Shown: positions 35,584 to 44,694 of the stretch, one piece after another
Numbering within the stretch: position 1 is the first letter of the stretch
Layout: every line of letters begins with the position of its first letter
Origin: Roseomonas haemaphysalidis
GTDB lineage: Bacteria; Pseudomonadota; Alphaproteobacteria; Acetobacterales; Acetobacteraceae
Reading direction: 5' to 3'
Assembly: GCF_017355405.1 (NCBI RefSeq)
Contig: NZ_CP061177.1
Location: forward strand, 868,001-932,000
DNA length: 64,000 nucleotides
Notes under the pieces: model-generated
Seen by the model: the letters and a program-made list of their open reading frames with translations, nothing else
Told to the model about the DNA's origin: nothing
Databases searched by the model: none
Made by a program: the position numbers and the translations under genes

Positions 35584-38500
35584 GCGAGGTTGTGTCTCCC
35601 CCTGGCGGTGCTGCCGCGCTGCGTGTGGCGATTTTTGTGACGAATGCGGCGGGGACGTACGGGGGAGGGCGCCTGGCGGCGTTTCTGCTGGCGCATTGCC
35701 TGGCGCGGGCGGGGGCGGCGGTGAGCTTCGTGACCAACGCCAAGCCGGTGTTCTTCGAGGAGCTGCGGGCCTTCGGCGCGCCGGGGCGGGTGGCGCTGCA
35801 TCTGACGCGCGACTTCCATGCCGGCCTGCCGGAAGGTGGCTTCGACGCGGTGGTGATCATCCCCGGCCAGTCGCAGGAGCGGCAGTTCTACATGGGCGCG
35901 CGCGGCTTCGCGCGGCGCCGCGGCGCCCGGCTGGTGCTGTTCAACTTCGAAACGCCCAACTGGTTCAACAGCCATTCGCCCGCGGCCCGCAGCGAGGATT
36001 TGTGGCTGGAATGGCGCCGCTGCATCGAGGACGGCTGCCTGGTGCTGAGCAACTCGGCGCAGTCCATGCGCTTTGCCGAGCGCTACTACGTGTCGCACCC
36101 GGCCACCACGCGCTTTGGCTTCTGGCACCAGCCGGTGAACGTGCAGGCGCTGGCGGGCGTGGCGGCGCAATACCGCGAGGACCGGGTGGTGTGCTTTGTG
36201 CGGGCGCGCGACCCGCACAAGGGCGGGCAGGACCTGATCGACCTGCTGTCGGAGGACCTGCGGGGCTGGACGCTGTCGCTGATCGTGGGCAGCGCCAAGC
36301 TGGACGAGGAATACCGCGAGGCGATCGTGTCGCAGGCGCGGCGGTTCGGCATCGGGGTGGAGGTCAAGCCGCTCCTGACGGACACGGAAAAGTTCGTCGA
36401 GCTGAAGCGGGCGCGGATGCTGGTGTATCCGTCGCTGTTCGAGGGCTACGGCATTCCGCCGATCGAGGCCTTGTCGGCGGGGACGCCGTGCGTGTGCTAC
36501 GACCTGCCGGTGTTTCGCGAGGTGTGCGGGGACGCGCTGATCGTGGCGGCGCCGGGGGACGTGGAAGGGCTGCGGGCGGGGGTGCGGCGGGTGATCGCCA
36601 GCCGCCCGGAGGACTGGGCTCACCTGCCCCAGGCCGTCGCCGCCGTCCGCTCCATCGAACACTGCGGACAGCAGGCCCTCAACACCATCCACGACTATGT
36701 GCAGAACGCGCCGGGCATCGAAGCCCCCGGCGCCGTGCCGGAGCCGCGCGCGCAGCGGCCCGTGCCGGAACTGCTGCAGATCGACGACGTTCGCCTGGAT
36801 TCCGGCGGCTTTCTGGAACTGCGCGGCTGGACTGCGCTGCGCGACCGCGCCCGGCTGGTGGTGTCCGTCGGCGGGCAGCGGCTGGGCGAGGTGACGCGCG
36901 GCCTGCCGCGGCCGGAGGTGCGGCAGCAGCACCCCTGGGTGGGCGGCGGCGATTGCGGCTTCGCGGCCTGCCTGCCGTTCCGCACCGATGCCAGGGAGAT
37001 TGCCGTCACCGTCACCGCGCTGGGGCCGGATGGCACGCAGTTCGACAGCGCCACCCGCAGCTTCGCGGTGCCGGCCATCCGCAAGCCCACCCCCAAGCCG
37101 GACCCGGCGCTGTACCAGCGCGGCGGCATCAAGTGGATGCGCGAGGCCGAAACCGGCTTCGTGCATGGCTGGATCGCGACCGCGGCGCCGGTGCTGTCCA
37201 TGGCGGCCTATGCCGGCGGCCAGCCGCTGTGGCTGCAGCGCGGCCGCTCGCGCCCGGACGTGATGGCCAAGCTGGATGGGATGCCGCCGCAGGCACCGGG
37301 CTTCGGCCTGTACCTGGATGCCGCGGCAACGGCGCTGCTCGACGCCGCGCCGGAGCTCGCGCTGGTCACCACCACCGCCGACGGGGTGTTCCTGGAACGC
37401 CTCAAGCTGAAGCCCGAGGCGGTGCCCGCCGGCGTGCCCGAGCTGTCGCCCGCCGAGGCGCCGCCCGGCCTGCCGCTGCAGGCCCGCATCCGCAGCGTCA
37501 CCTATGACGAGTACGGCGTGGTGGAGTTCGAGGGCTGGGTGCTCGCGCAGCCGCGCATCGACGTCATGAAGTTCTGGCTGGGCGACGTGTTCCTGGGCGA
37601 GGCGGTGCCCGACCGCCTGTACCTCAACATCTTTGAAAAGAACCGCGCCTACGCCGATGCCTTCTGCGGCGTGCAGTTCACCGGCCGCGCCCAGGACCAG
37701 CCGCGCGACGCGGCGCATTGGCGCGTGGAGCTCTGCTACGGCGACGACCCCGCCCTGGTGCTGGAAGGCACCGCCACCCCCACCGCGCGCGCCAGCGCCG
37801 TTCTAGGCACGGATGCGGCGCTGCTGCCGGCGGACTTTCTGGCATCCGCCACCCTGCCGCCGGTCGTGGCGGTGGTGGTGGAGGACGCTTCGCCGCTGCG
37901 CGCCCCTTGCGGCGCCGTGTTGCGCGCGTTGCTGGCGCATCTGCGGCGGCGCGGCTTCGGCCTGCTGCTGTTGCTGCATGGCAATCCGCACCGCTTCAGC
38001 GACGACCTGCCGCAATGGCAGGCGCTGGCCGATGGCGTGCTGCTGGTCAACCCGCTGAGCCCGAGGCCGGGTGCCGCCCCGCTGCCGCATGCCGCGTGGA
38101 ACCGCTCCTCCCCTGCGCTGCAAGGCGTGCTGGCGGAGCTGGCGGCCCAGATGCCACGGCTGGCGGCGGTGCTGGTGCAGGGCCAGGCCCTGGCCCCCGC
38201 GCTGGCGGCGGTGCCCGGCGCCGCCACGCTGGTGATGGACGACGCACCGCCCGTGCCGCTGCCCTGGCGGGACGCGGCGCCCCCCGGCACCCGGCTGCTT
38301 GGCACCGCCTTGCCGCCCGTGCCCGGCATTCTGCCGCTGGCGCTGGATGCCGTGGCGATCGCCGCCGGGGTGGCGCCGCTGCCGGCGCCGGACGCGCCGG
38401 GCTGGCTGGTGCTGAACGGCTGTGGCGCGGACCCCGGGCTGCTGGCGCGTGCCTGCGCCGCCGCCGCCAATGCCGCTGCCGAGGCGGGGCTGCGGCTCGG

Positions 38501-38873
38501 CGTGGTGGTCGACGCGCCGCCGCTGGAGCCCTCGCAGCGCCTGCGCGCCCGCCTTGGGCTGCCCGACGCCGCCGAGCCGTTGTGGCCGGCGCAGCTGGCG
38601 GCGCTGCCGGCCGCGCGGGTGCGCGCGGTGGTGGACCTCGGCGCGGCCGCCCCCGGGATGGTGGATGCCATCGCCATCGCGCGCGGCATGCCGCTGGCGC
38701 TGTGGCGGCTGTTCGCGCCAGCCGGGTTGCAGCGCCCCTGGCCCGCGATGGGCATGGCCGAGATCCTGGCCGGCCCCGCGCCCACGCCCCCCGCGGCCGA
38801 CCCCTATGCCCCGCTGGATGCCTTGCTGGGCGCCGCCGCGGCCGGACGCGAATGCCCCATGGCCGCGGAATGA
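35580..38873 (+). CDS. Giant glycosyltransferase fusion (1,097 residues)
   Basis: GTG 35580 overlaps the previous stop (GTGA). Residues about 14-374 are the same GT4-type glycosyltransferase as in the gene at 25877, with the E-x7-E motif at Glu288/Glu296. Then comes a beta-rich region (LRGWTALRDRARLVVSVGGQ), the paired module shared with the first copy at roughly half identity (YDEYGVVEFEGWVLAQPRIDVM, LHGNPHRFSDDLPQW) and a further 280 residues absent from the truncated paralogue. ATGA overlap with the next gene. Probably the intact form of this protein type. Confidence 0.85.
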   Translation: MSEVVSPPGGAAALRVAIFVTNAAGTYGGGRLAAFLLAHCLARAGAAVSFVTNAKPVFFEELRAFGAPGRVALHLTRDFHAGLPEGGFDAVVIIPGQSQERQFYMGARGFARRRGARLVLFNFETPNWFNSHSPAARSEDLWLEWRRCIEDGCLVLSNSAQSMRFAERYYVSHPATTRFGFWHQPVNVQALAGVAAQYREDRVVCFVRARDPHKGGQDLIDLLSEDLRGWTLSLIVGSAKLDEEYREAIVSQARRFGIGVEVKPLLTDTEKFVELKRARMLVYPSLFEGYGIPPIEALSAGTPCVCYDLPVFREVCGDALIVAAPGDVEGLRAGVRRVIASRPEDWAHLPQAVAAVRSIEHCGQQALNTIHDYVQNAPGIEAPGAVPEPRAQRPVPELLQIDDVRLDSGGFLELRGWTALRDRARLVVSVGGQRLGEVTRGLPRPEVRQQHPWVGGGDCGFAACLPFRTDAREIAVTVTALGPDGTQFDSATRSFAVPAIRKPTPKPDPALYQRGGIKWMREAETGFVHGWIATAAPVLSMAAYAGGQPLWLQRGRSRPDVMAKLDGMPPQAPGFGLYLDAAATALLDAAPELALVTTTADGVFLERLKLKPEAVPAGVPELSPAEAPPGLPLQARIRSVTYDEYGVVEFEGWVLAQPRIDVMKFWLGDVFLGEAVPDRLYLNIFEKNRAYADAFCGVQFTGRAQDQPRDAAHWRVELCYGDDPALVLEGTATPTARASAVLGTDAALLPADFLASATLPPVVAVVVEDASPLRAPCGAVLRALLAHLRRRGFGLLLLLHGNPHRFSDDLPQWQALADGVLLVNPLSPRPGAAPLPHAAWNRSSPALQGVLAELAAQMPRLAAVLVQGQALAPALAAVPGAATLVMDDAPPVPLPWRDAAPPGTRLLGTALPPVPGILPLALDAVAIAAGVAPLPAPDAPGWLVLNGCGADPGLLARACAAAANAAAEAGLRLGVVVDAPPLEPSQRLRARLGLPDAAEPLWPAQLAALPAARVRAVVDLGAAAPGMVDAIAIARGMPLALWRLFAPAGLQRPWPAMGMAEILAGPAPTPPAADPYAPLDALLGAAAAGRECPMAAE
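35618..36701 (+). repeat. 1,084-bp near-identical direct repeat, copy B
   Basis: Second copy of the block at 25903-26986, covering the glycosyltransferase module of the 1,097-residue protein. Identity begins at GCTGCGTGTGGCG and ends at GACTATGTG in both copies. The flanking coding sequence encodes related but diverged protein. Confidence 0.95.
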
Positions 38874-39361
38874 GCATGACCGAAACCCTGGCCTCCGCAG
38901 CGCCGGGCCGCCCCTGGCCCGACCGCTTCCCCGGGCCCGCGCCGCAGCCGCACGCCCCCGGCACCCGGCTGGACCTGCGCGAAGGCATCCGCGCCACGGG
39001 CTTCGGCCCGGTGGAGCGGCCGGGCGGCCTCAGCGGCCGCCGCATCGGGCCGGAGCCGGAAGCGCTGCTGCTGCTCGGCGCCATCGACCCCGCCGTCGGG
39101 TCGCTGCTGCTGCTGTTCCTGCCGGAGCCGGGCGCCGAGCCGCTGGACGTGCTGTTCGAGGGCCAGCCGCTGGCCACCGCCCCGGCCGGGCCGGTGGCGC
39201 CGCTGCACGACCGCCCCGGCGCCTGGGCCCTGCGTGCCACCCTGCCGCCGGCCGAGGCCCTGGCGCGCCCCGCCTGGGGGCGGCTGGAGCTCCGCCGCGT
39301 TCTCGTGCCGGGGCCGCTGCGCCACCCTGCGCCAGCGCTGCACGCCGTGGTGTTCGAGTGA
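38870..39361 (+). CDS. Uncharacterised 163-residue protein
   Basis: Begins at an ATGA overlap with the giant glycosyltransferase (MSMTETLASAAPGRPWPDRF). The middle and end look like a small beta-sandwich (ALLLLGAIDPAVGSLLLLFLPEPG, WGRLELRRVLV), similar in style to the accessory beta modules of the neighbouring proteins. No signal. Function unknown. Confidence 0.6.
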   Translation: MSMTETLASAAPGRPWPDRFPGPAPQPHAPGTRLDLREGIRATGFGPVERPGGLSGRRIGPEPEALLLLGAIDPAVGSLLLLFLPEPGAEPLDVLFEGQPLATAPAGPVAPLHDRPGAWALRATLPPAEALARPAWGRLELRRVLVPGPLRHPAPALHAVVFE

Positions 39362-39398
39362 CAATGCGGATGCCCCCGACCAGGACCGGAACACGCCC

Positions 39399-40595
39399 AT
39401 GCTGACCATCGCCTATGTCGCGGCCAGCGACCTCGACCTCGCGGCCGCGTGGCTGGCGCGGGCCCTGGCGGATGGCCGCGCGCCGGTGCTGGTGGCCGAT
39501 GCCGCCGACCTGCCGGTGCTGCGCGCGCTGGCGCTGCGCTTCGGGCTGGAACACCACCTGTTGCCCGGCGGTCCCGACTGGCCCGAGGCCCTGGCGCTGC
39601 GGCCGCTGATGGCGCGCGTGGCGGAAGGCCCGGCGGAAGCGGTGCTGCTGTGCGACGCCGTGCCCTTCAACATGGTGTTCCGCAACAACGAGGTGGTGAA
39701 TTCCTGGGCGGACCGCTTTCCGGCCGTGCGGGTGCTGCACCAGCTGGGCGTGCAGGACTTCCGCTTTGTCGGCCGCGACGGCGAGTTCAAGGTGCGCATT
39801 CCCTGGCTGCTGGACAGCCTGGTGGGGCGGCACAAGGGGCAACGGGCCTTTGTCATCGGCAACGGGCCCTCGCTGCGAAACACCGACATGTCGCGCATGA
39901 AGGACGAGATCACCTTCGGCTCCAACCGGTCCTTCCTGGGCTACGAGGACTGGGGCTTCGCCTTCAAGTACTGGGGCATCTCCGACCGCCTGCAGCTGGA
40001 GATGTACCGGGAGGAGTACGAGGACAACATCGACCGCGACTCGATCAAGTTCTTTCCCTTCGAGTACCTGCCCTTCTTCCGGGTGGAGAACGCCTGCCCG
40101 ATCCCGGTGGCATCCGAGATCTTCTTCGGCCAGCCGGCGCCGCTGCGCTTTCCCTACTTCGCGGAAAAGCCCAGCATGGTGTTCATGGCCTTCACCGTCA
40201 CCATCACGCTGATCCAGATCGCGGCGATGATGGGCTGCAACCCGATCGTGCTGGTGGGGATCGACCACAGCTACCCCATCGCGCGCGTGAAGCGGCGCGG
40301 GCAGGGGGAGGGCGCGGCGATGAACCCCACCGCGCTCGCCCCGCCGGAGGAGCTGGCGCGCAAAAGCAAGCTGGGCTGGGACTTCTGGGAAGGCAACGCC
40401 GCCACCGGCGCCACGCATTTCACGGACAAGTACACCAGCAACAAGGTGTTCGTGCCGCCGCGCACCGCCTGGTCCGAGGCCGCCTACGACTATTGTCGGC
40501 TGTGGGGCGAGCGCAACGGCGTCGAGATCATCAATGCGACGGTGGGCACGCATCTGCAGAGCTTCCCGAAGGTTGACTACAAGACACTATTCTAA
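39399..40595 (+). CDS. DUF115/MptE-like glycan-modification protein
   Basis: 398 residues from ATG 39399. The N-terminal 130 residues are a Rossmann-like domain. The core has RAFVIGNGPSLRNTDMSRM, ITFGSNRSFLGYEDWGF, YWGISDRLQLEMY and a later NPIVLVGIDHSYP, matching the GNGPS-type DUF115 family (related to motility accessory factors and GT42 sialyltransferases). This is the second such protein in the locus; it lacks the N-terminal extension of the one at 24231. It probably acts on a nucleotide-activated acidic sugar. Confidence 0.75.
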   Translation: MLTIAYVAASDLDLAAAWLARALADGRAPVLVADAADLPVLRALALRFGLEHHLLPGGPDWPEALALRPLMARVAEGPAEAVLLCDAVPFNMVFRNNEVVNSWADRFPAVRVLHQLGVQDFRFVGRDGEFKVRIPWLLDSLVGRHKGQRAFVIGNGPSLRNTDMSRMKDEITFGSNRSFLGYEDWGFAFKYWGISDRLQLEMYREEYEDNIDRDSIKFFPFEYLPFFRVENACPIPVASEIFFGQPAPLRFPYFAEKPSMVFMAFTVTITLIQIAAMMGCNPIVLVGIDHSYPIARVKRRGQGEGAAMNPTALAPPEELARKSKLGWDFWEGNAATGATHFTDKYTSNKVFVPPRTAWSEAAYDYCRLWGERNGVEIINATVGTHLQSFPKVDYKTLF

Positions 40596-40616
40596 AGAAA
40601 AGGTGCTGACCTTGTG

Positions 40617-41210
40617 ATGAACGTAACGGGCGATACCGGGCAGAACATGGTGATCGGTGAATTTGCCGAAGGAAGCGCTGCCCAGGTCGTATTCCGGGGC
40701 AAGGGAGGCGTCCTGGAAATTGGGCCGAACGTTATCTTCCGATCCGGCACCATCAACTTTCGCGGTGATGGGCAACGGGTCGTGCTGGGTGGCGACAACG
40801 TGTTGCTAGGCGAGATTCATCTCTCGGGAAACAGCAGCCAAGTCGAAATTGGCCGAGGAACTAAGATGAATTCCGCCGTATGGATGAATCTCGGTGAAGC
40901 CAATGACCGCGTGACCATTGGGCAGGATTGCCTCTTTGCCAATGTGCGATTTCGTACGTCGGATTCTCATCCGATCTATGACGATACAAATGGCGAGCGG
41001 ATCAATCCATCCAAGCCAATCACTGTCGGCAACAAAGTCTGGATTGCCGAGGATGTGCTGATCCTTAAGGGTGCCATTATCGAGGACGGCAGTGCGATCG
41101 GCGCTCGATCTCTGGTTGCTGGCCGTATCCCGAGCAAGTGTATTGCGGTGGGGTCGCCGGCCAAGGTGGTGCGGCAAAACATCCGGTGGGAAGAGAAATT
41201 TCCCCGCTAG
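40617..41210 (+). CDS. Left-handed beta-helix acyltransferase
   Basis: About 197 residues. Hexapeptide-repeat turns run through the protein (VLEIGPNVIFRSG, VTIGQDCLFAN, ITVGNKVWIAEDVLILKGAIIEDGSAIGARSLV), ending with the standard CIAVGSPAKVVRQN. It would O- or N-acetylate a sugar. The GC content of the gene and its 5' flank is visibly lower than that of all neighbours, suggesting recent acquisition. GTG 40614 is directly before ATG 40617, and either could start. Confidence 0.88.
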   Translation: MNVTGDTGQNMVIGEFAEGSAAQVVFRGKGGVLEIGPNVIFRSGTINFRGDGQRVVLGGDNVLLGEIHLSGNSSQVEIGRGTKMNSAVWMNLGEANDRVTIGQDCLFANVRFRTSDSHPIYDDTNGERINPSKPITVGNKVWIAEDVLILKGAIIEDGSAIGARSLVAGRIPSKCIAVGSPAKVVRQNIRWEEKFPR

Positions 41211-41235
41211 TCCACCCACTGCATTCCGGCGCACC

Positions 41236-42546
41236 TCAGCCCTGCGCCGCTGGCCCCTGCAGCCCGGGCGGCGGCGTCGCCTCCTCCGCATCCGGGTCGC
41301 GCCCCTGCTGGCGGTCCAGCATGCGCATGATCGGCGTCACGGTCAGGCCATGCAGCAGGATCGAGAACAGCACCACCAGCCCGACCAGCCCCCACAGCCG
41401 CTCCGCCCCCGGCTGCTGCATGTGGTTCAGCCCGTAAGCCAGGTAGTACAGCGAGCCGACGCCGCGGATGCCGAAGAAGGCCAGCGTCAGCTTCTCGCCC
41501 CGCGCGGCGGGAAAGCCCAGCAGCCCAACCAGCCCCGTCAGCGGCCGCACCACCAGCAGGATGACCAGCGCCAGGCCCACCTCCATCCAGGTCACGGTGG
41601 CCAGCAAACCGCTGACCAGCGCGCCACCGAACAGCAGCAGCAGCACCATCATCGCCAGCCGCTCGATCTGCTCGGTCACCTCATGCATGCTGGCGTGGAA
41701 GTCGTGCTGCCGGTGGGCGTGGCGGAAGGTGGCGGCGGTGACGAAGACGGCCAGAAAGCCGTAGCAATGGATCACTTCCGTCAGCCCATAGGATACCAGC
41801 GTGGCGGACAGGCCGATCAACCCGTCCCCGGTGCGGGCCAGCTTGGTTTCCGCCGAGACATGGAAGGTCAGCCAGCCGAAGATCCGGCCGATCAGCCAGC
41901 CCGCGCCCACCCCGGCGCCGATCTCCCACACCACGCGGTAGGTCAGCCATTCGGTGAACCAGGGCTCGCCGCTGCCCGCCACGGCGGCCAGCGCGATGGC
42001 CAGGTGCACGAAGGGAAAGGCGAAGCCGTCGTTCAGCCCGGCCTCCGAGGTCAGGCCGAAGCGCACCTCGTCCTCATCGCCGGTCTTGGGCGGGCCGACC
42101 TGCACGTCGGCCGCCAGCACCGGGTCGGTCGGCGCCAAGCTGGCCGCCACCAGCAGCGCCACCGCCCAGGGCACCCCCATGCCCCAGCCCACCAGCAGCG
42201 TGATGGCCAGGATGCCCAGCGGCATGGTCACCCCCAGCAGCCGCCAGGTGACGGCCCAGCCGCGCCAGCTGAACACCCGGTCCAGCTTCAGCCCCGCGCC
42301 CATCAGCGCGATGATGACGACGAACTCGGTGAAGCGCTCGGTGATCTCGGGGAACTGCATCGGCAGGGGCTTGAGCGTCACCTGCGGCAGCGCGAACAGC
42401 GCGGCGCCAAGCGCGATGCAGACGATGGGCAGGGACAGCGGCAGGCGCTTCAGCACCATCGGCAGCCAGGCCACCAGCGCGATCAGCAGGCCGGCGCCGG
42501 TCAGGAACAGGATGTAGGGGTCGGGCAGCCAGTCGCGGAAGATCAT
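41236..42546 (-). CDS. CPA1-type cation/proton antiporter
   Basis: 436 residues from ATG 42546 (MIFRDWLPDPYILF); a longer start at 42621 would add a charged, unlikely extension. About 12-13 membrane helices. It has the ion-site motifs of NhaP-type antiporters: APTDPVLAADV (TDP) and SEAGLNDGFAFPF (single-Asp ND motif, expected to be electroneutral). It likely exchanges Na+ or K+ for H+ at the inner membrane. The cytoplasmic tail is short and acidic/Pro-rich. Confidence 0.88.
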   Translation of the reverse strand: MIFRDWLPDPYILFLTGAGLLIALVAWLPMVLKRLPLSLPIVCIALGAALFALPQVTLKPLPMQFPEITERFTEFVVIIALMGAGLKLDRVFSWRGWAVTWRLLGVTMPLGILAITLLVGWGMGVPWAVALLVAASLAPTDPVLAADVQVGPPKTGDEDEVRFGLTSEAGLNDGFAFPFVHLAIALAAVAGSGEPWFTEWLTYRVVWEIGAGVGAGWLIGRIFGWLTFHVSAETKLARTGDGLIGLSATLVSYGLTEVIHCYGFLAVFVTAATFRHAHRQHDFHASMHEVTEQIERLAMMVLLLLFGGALVSGLLATVTWMEVGLALVILLVVRPLTGLVGLLGFPAARGEKLTLAFFGIRGVGSLYYLAYGLNHMQQPGAERLWGLVGLVVLFSILLHGLTVTPIMRMLDRQQGRDPDAEEATPPPGLQGPAAQG

Positions 42547-42649
42547 GGCATCACAACGTGGCGGCGGCGGCGAAAGGCGGGCCGGGGCGGCGATTTCCTG
42601 CCCGGCTTCCGTCTTTTTCATGCGGCGGGCGGCGGGACCGCCCCGGTCG

Positions 42650-42817
42650 TCAGCCGATCAGCGCGTCGACCGCGTAACCAATGGCGGTCCAAAACACTGC
42701 GGACATCGCCACGGCGGCCATGATGCCGGTGGCGGCCGACAGGTCCGGGCGGGAGGGAGCCTCCTGCGGCGCGGACACGAGAACAAGGGCGGTGGTGGCG
42801 GAAGCGGTGGGGGTCAT
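42650..42817 (-). CDS. Small single-helix membrane protein
   Basis: 55 residues from the ATG at 42817: a Thr/Ala-rich start and a C-terminal hydrophobic helix (IMAAVAMSAVFWTAIGYAVDAL). It precedes the antiporter gene on the same strand, so it may be co-transcribed. No family recognised. Confidence 0.45.
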   Translation of the reverse strand: MTPTASATTALVLVSAPQEAPSRPDLSAATGIMAAVAMSAVFWTAIGYAVDALIG

Positions 42818-42974
42818 GGCGCGGCCTGTTGCGGGACTGCGGCCATGATGCCGGCAAATCCCTAACGCCCCGTGAACGCCCATGATCTTTTTTGAGACGC
42901 GTCGTCCGGACACGCCAACAGGGCCGCCAAAGCAGCATCAGGTCCGGTCAGGGTCGGGAAAATCCGGCGGGCGA

Positions 42975-43050
42975 TGGTGGAGCCGAGGGGAATCGAACCC
43001 CTGACCTCCTCATTGCGAACGAGGCGCTCTACCAACTGAGCTACGGCCCC
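42975..43050 (-). tRNA. tRNA-Ala (CGC anticodon)
   Basis: Read on the minus strand, 76 bases start GGGGCCG and end CGGCTCC plus an encoded CCA. The D-arm is AGCTCAGTTGGTAGAGC, the anticodon loop is TTCGCAA (anticodon CGC, reading GCG), and the T-arm has GGTTCGATTCC. All four stems pair. GCG is a heavily used Ala codon in this GC-rich sequence. Confidence 0.97.
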
Positions 43051-43180
43051 AAAGCCACGCGAGGCCCGGCTTATCCACGACGGCACAAGGACTGTCAAGC
43101 GGTGCTTGCCCCGCCGCGCCCGCCTCCGTAGATGATCCCCCGGGCCGGGTTGCCGGGCCTTCATCTTTGAAGGAATGACG

Positions 43181-43474
43181 ATGTACGCACTGTTCTGGCT
43201 GATCGATCAGCTCATCGGCCTTTATGTCTGGGCGTTGATCATCGCCGCGGTGTTCAGCCTGCTGGTGTCCTTCAACGTGCTCGACACCCGCAACCGCTTT
43301 GTCTGGACCATCGGGGACTTCCTGTACAAGGTGACCGAGCCGGCGTTGCGCCCGCTGCGGCGCTTTCTGCCCAACATGGGCGGCATCGACATCTCGCCCA
43401 TGATCCTGATCCTGCTGCTCTACGCGGCGCGGATCTTCCTGTGGCAAACGCTGTTCCCGCTGGTGGCCGGCTGA
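43181..43474 (+). CDS. yggT: YggT-family membrane protein
   Basis: 97 residues; AAGGA upstream fits ATG 43181 better than 43175. Two hydrophobic segments flank a basic loop, and the family signature [21 protein letters not shown] is clear. YggT proteins are linked to cell shape and osmotic tolerance, with no defined reaction. Adjacent to a YggU gene, the classic yggT-yggU pair. Confidence 0.9.
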   Translation: MYALFWLIDQLIGLYVWALIIAAVFSLLVSFNVLDTRNRFVWTIGDFLYKVTEPALRPLRRFLPNMGGIDISPMILILLLYAARIFLWQTLFPLVAG

Positions 43475-43797
43475 GCCGCCATCCCGCCTGGCGGGTGGTG
43501 GCGGAGGGGGTGGAGCTGCGGGTCAAGGCGCAGCCCCGCGCCCGCCGCCCCGGCCTGCAGGGCATGATGGAAGGCGCGGACGGCCCCCGCCTGCGGCTCG
43601 CGGTCAGCGAGGTGCCGGAGGACGGGCGCGCCAACCGCGCCATCTGCGCCCTGCTGGCCGCCGCCCTGCATGTCCCCCCTTCGCGCATCGCGGTGGTGCA
43701 GGGGCTGGCGTCGCGCGAAAAGACCTGCCGCATCGCCGGCGACCCCGGCACCCTCGCCCCCCTGCTGGCCCGCCTGGGCTTCGGAGAGCTCGCATGA
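43471..43797 (+). CDS. YggU/DUF167-family protein, possible CTG start
   Basis: About 108 residues with the DUF167 pattern ([15 protein letters not shown], then [14 protein letters not shown] and [18 protein letters not shown]). CTG 43471 overlaps the yggT stop as CTGA. The alternatives are GTG 43441 inside yggT or GTG 43495, which trims the domain edge. Ends in ATGA with folD. Biochemical role unknown. Confidence 0.8.
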   Translation: MSRHPAWRVVAEGVELRVKAQPRARRPGLQGMMEGADGPRLRLAVSEVPEDGRANRAICALLAAALHVPPSRIAVVQGLASREKTCRIAGDPGTLAPLLARLGFGELA

Positions 43798-44636
43798 CCG
43801 CACGCATCATCGACGGCAAGGCCGTGGCCGCCGCGCTGCGCGCCACCCTGGCCCAGCGCATCGGCGGCCTCGGCTATGCGCCCGGCCTGCGCGTGGTGCG
43901 GGTGGGGGACGACCCGGCCAGCGGCGTCTACGTGCGCAACAAGGACCGCGCGGCGCAGCAGGCGGGCTTCAACAGCGCCACCATCCAGCTGCCCGAGGAT
44001 ACCTCGGAGGCCGCGCTGCTGGCCGTGGTGGCCGAACTGAACGCCGACCCGGCGGTGGACGGCATCCTGGTGCAGCTGCCCCTGCCGCCGCAGATCCGCG
44101 CCGATGCCGTGATCCAGGCGATCGACCCCGCCAAGGACGTGGACGGCTTTCACGCCACCAATGCCGGGCGCCTGGCGATCGGCCAGCCCGGCCTGGTGCC
44201 CTGCACGCCCAAGGGCGTGATGCACCTGCTGGCCGCCGCCGGCGCCAGCCCGCGCGGCGCCCGCGCGGTGGTGCTGGGCCGCTCCAACATTGTCGGCAAG
44301 CCGATGGCGGCCCTGCTGCTGGCCGCCGACGCCACGGTCACGGTGGTGCATTCGCGCACCCAGAACCTCGCCGCCGAATGCCGCAGGGCGGAGATCCTGG
44401 TGGCCGCCGTCGGCCGGCCCGAGATGGTGCGCGGCGACTGGGTGGCGGAAGGCGCCACCGTGATCGATGTGGGCATCAACCGCCTGCCCGACGGCCGGCT
44501 GGTGGGCGATGTCGCCTTTGCCGAGGCCGCGCGTCACGCCGGGGCCATCACCCCCGTGCCCGGCGGCGTCGGCCCGATGACCATTGCCTGCCTGCTGGAG
44601 AATACGCTGGACGCGGCGGTCGCGCGCCGGGGCTAA
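43794..44636 (+). CDS. folD: Bifunctional methylene-THF dehydrogenase/cyclohydrolase
   Basis: 280 residues. Motifs: [20 protein letters not shown] (catalytic Lys), [38 protein letters not shown] (NADP site) and [19 protein letters not shown]. Interconverts methylene-, methenyl- and formyl-tetrahydrofolate. It could supply one-carbon units, and a link to the nearby formate dehydrogenase is possible but not shown. ATGA overlap with the DUF167 gene. Confidence 0.97.
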   Translation: MTARIIDGKAVAAALRATLAQRIGGLGYAPGLRVVRVGDDPASGVYVRNKDRAAQQAGFNSATIQLPEDTSEAALLAVVAELNADPAVDGILVQLPLPPQIRADAVIQAIDPAKDVDGFHATNAGRLAIGQPGLVPCTPKGVMHLLAAAGASPRGARAVVLGRSNIVGKPMAALLLAADATVTVVHSRTQNLAAECRRAEILVAAVGRPEMVRGDWVAEGATVIDVGINRLPDGRLVGDVAFAEAARHAGAITPVPGGVGPMTIACLLENTLDAAVARRG

Positions 44637-44694
44637 GGCTCGGCTCCGGCAAAGGGCCGCCGCGCGATCGCGTGGCCGTTCCCGCTGGCCTTCC

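Noticed and set aside
35355..37718. 787-residue minus-strand frame across the 1.08-kb repeat
   Set aside because: It appears at both repeat copies only because the DNA is duplicated; the plus strand encodes a recognisable glycosyltransferase.
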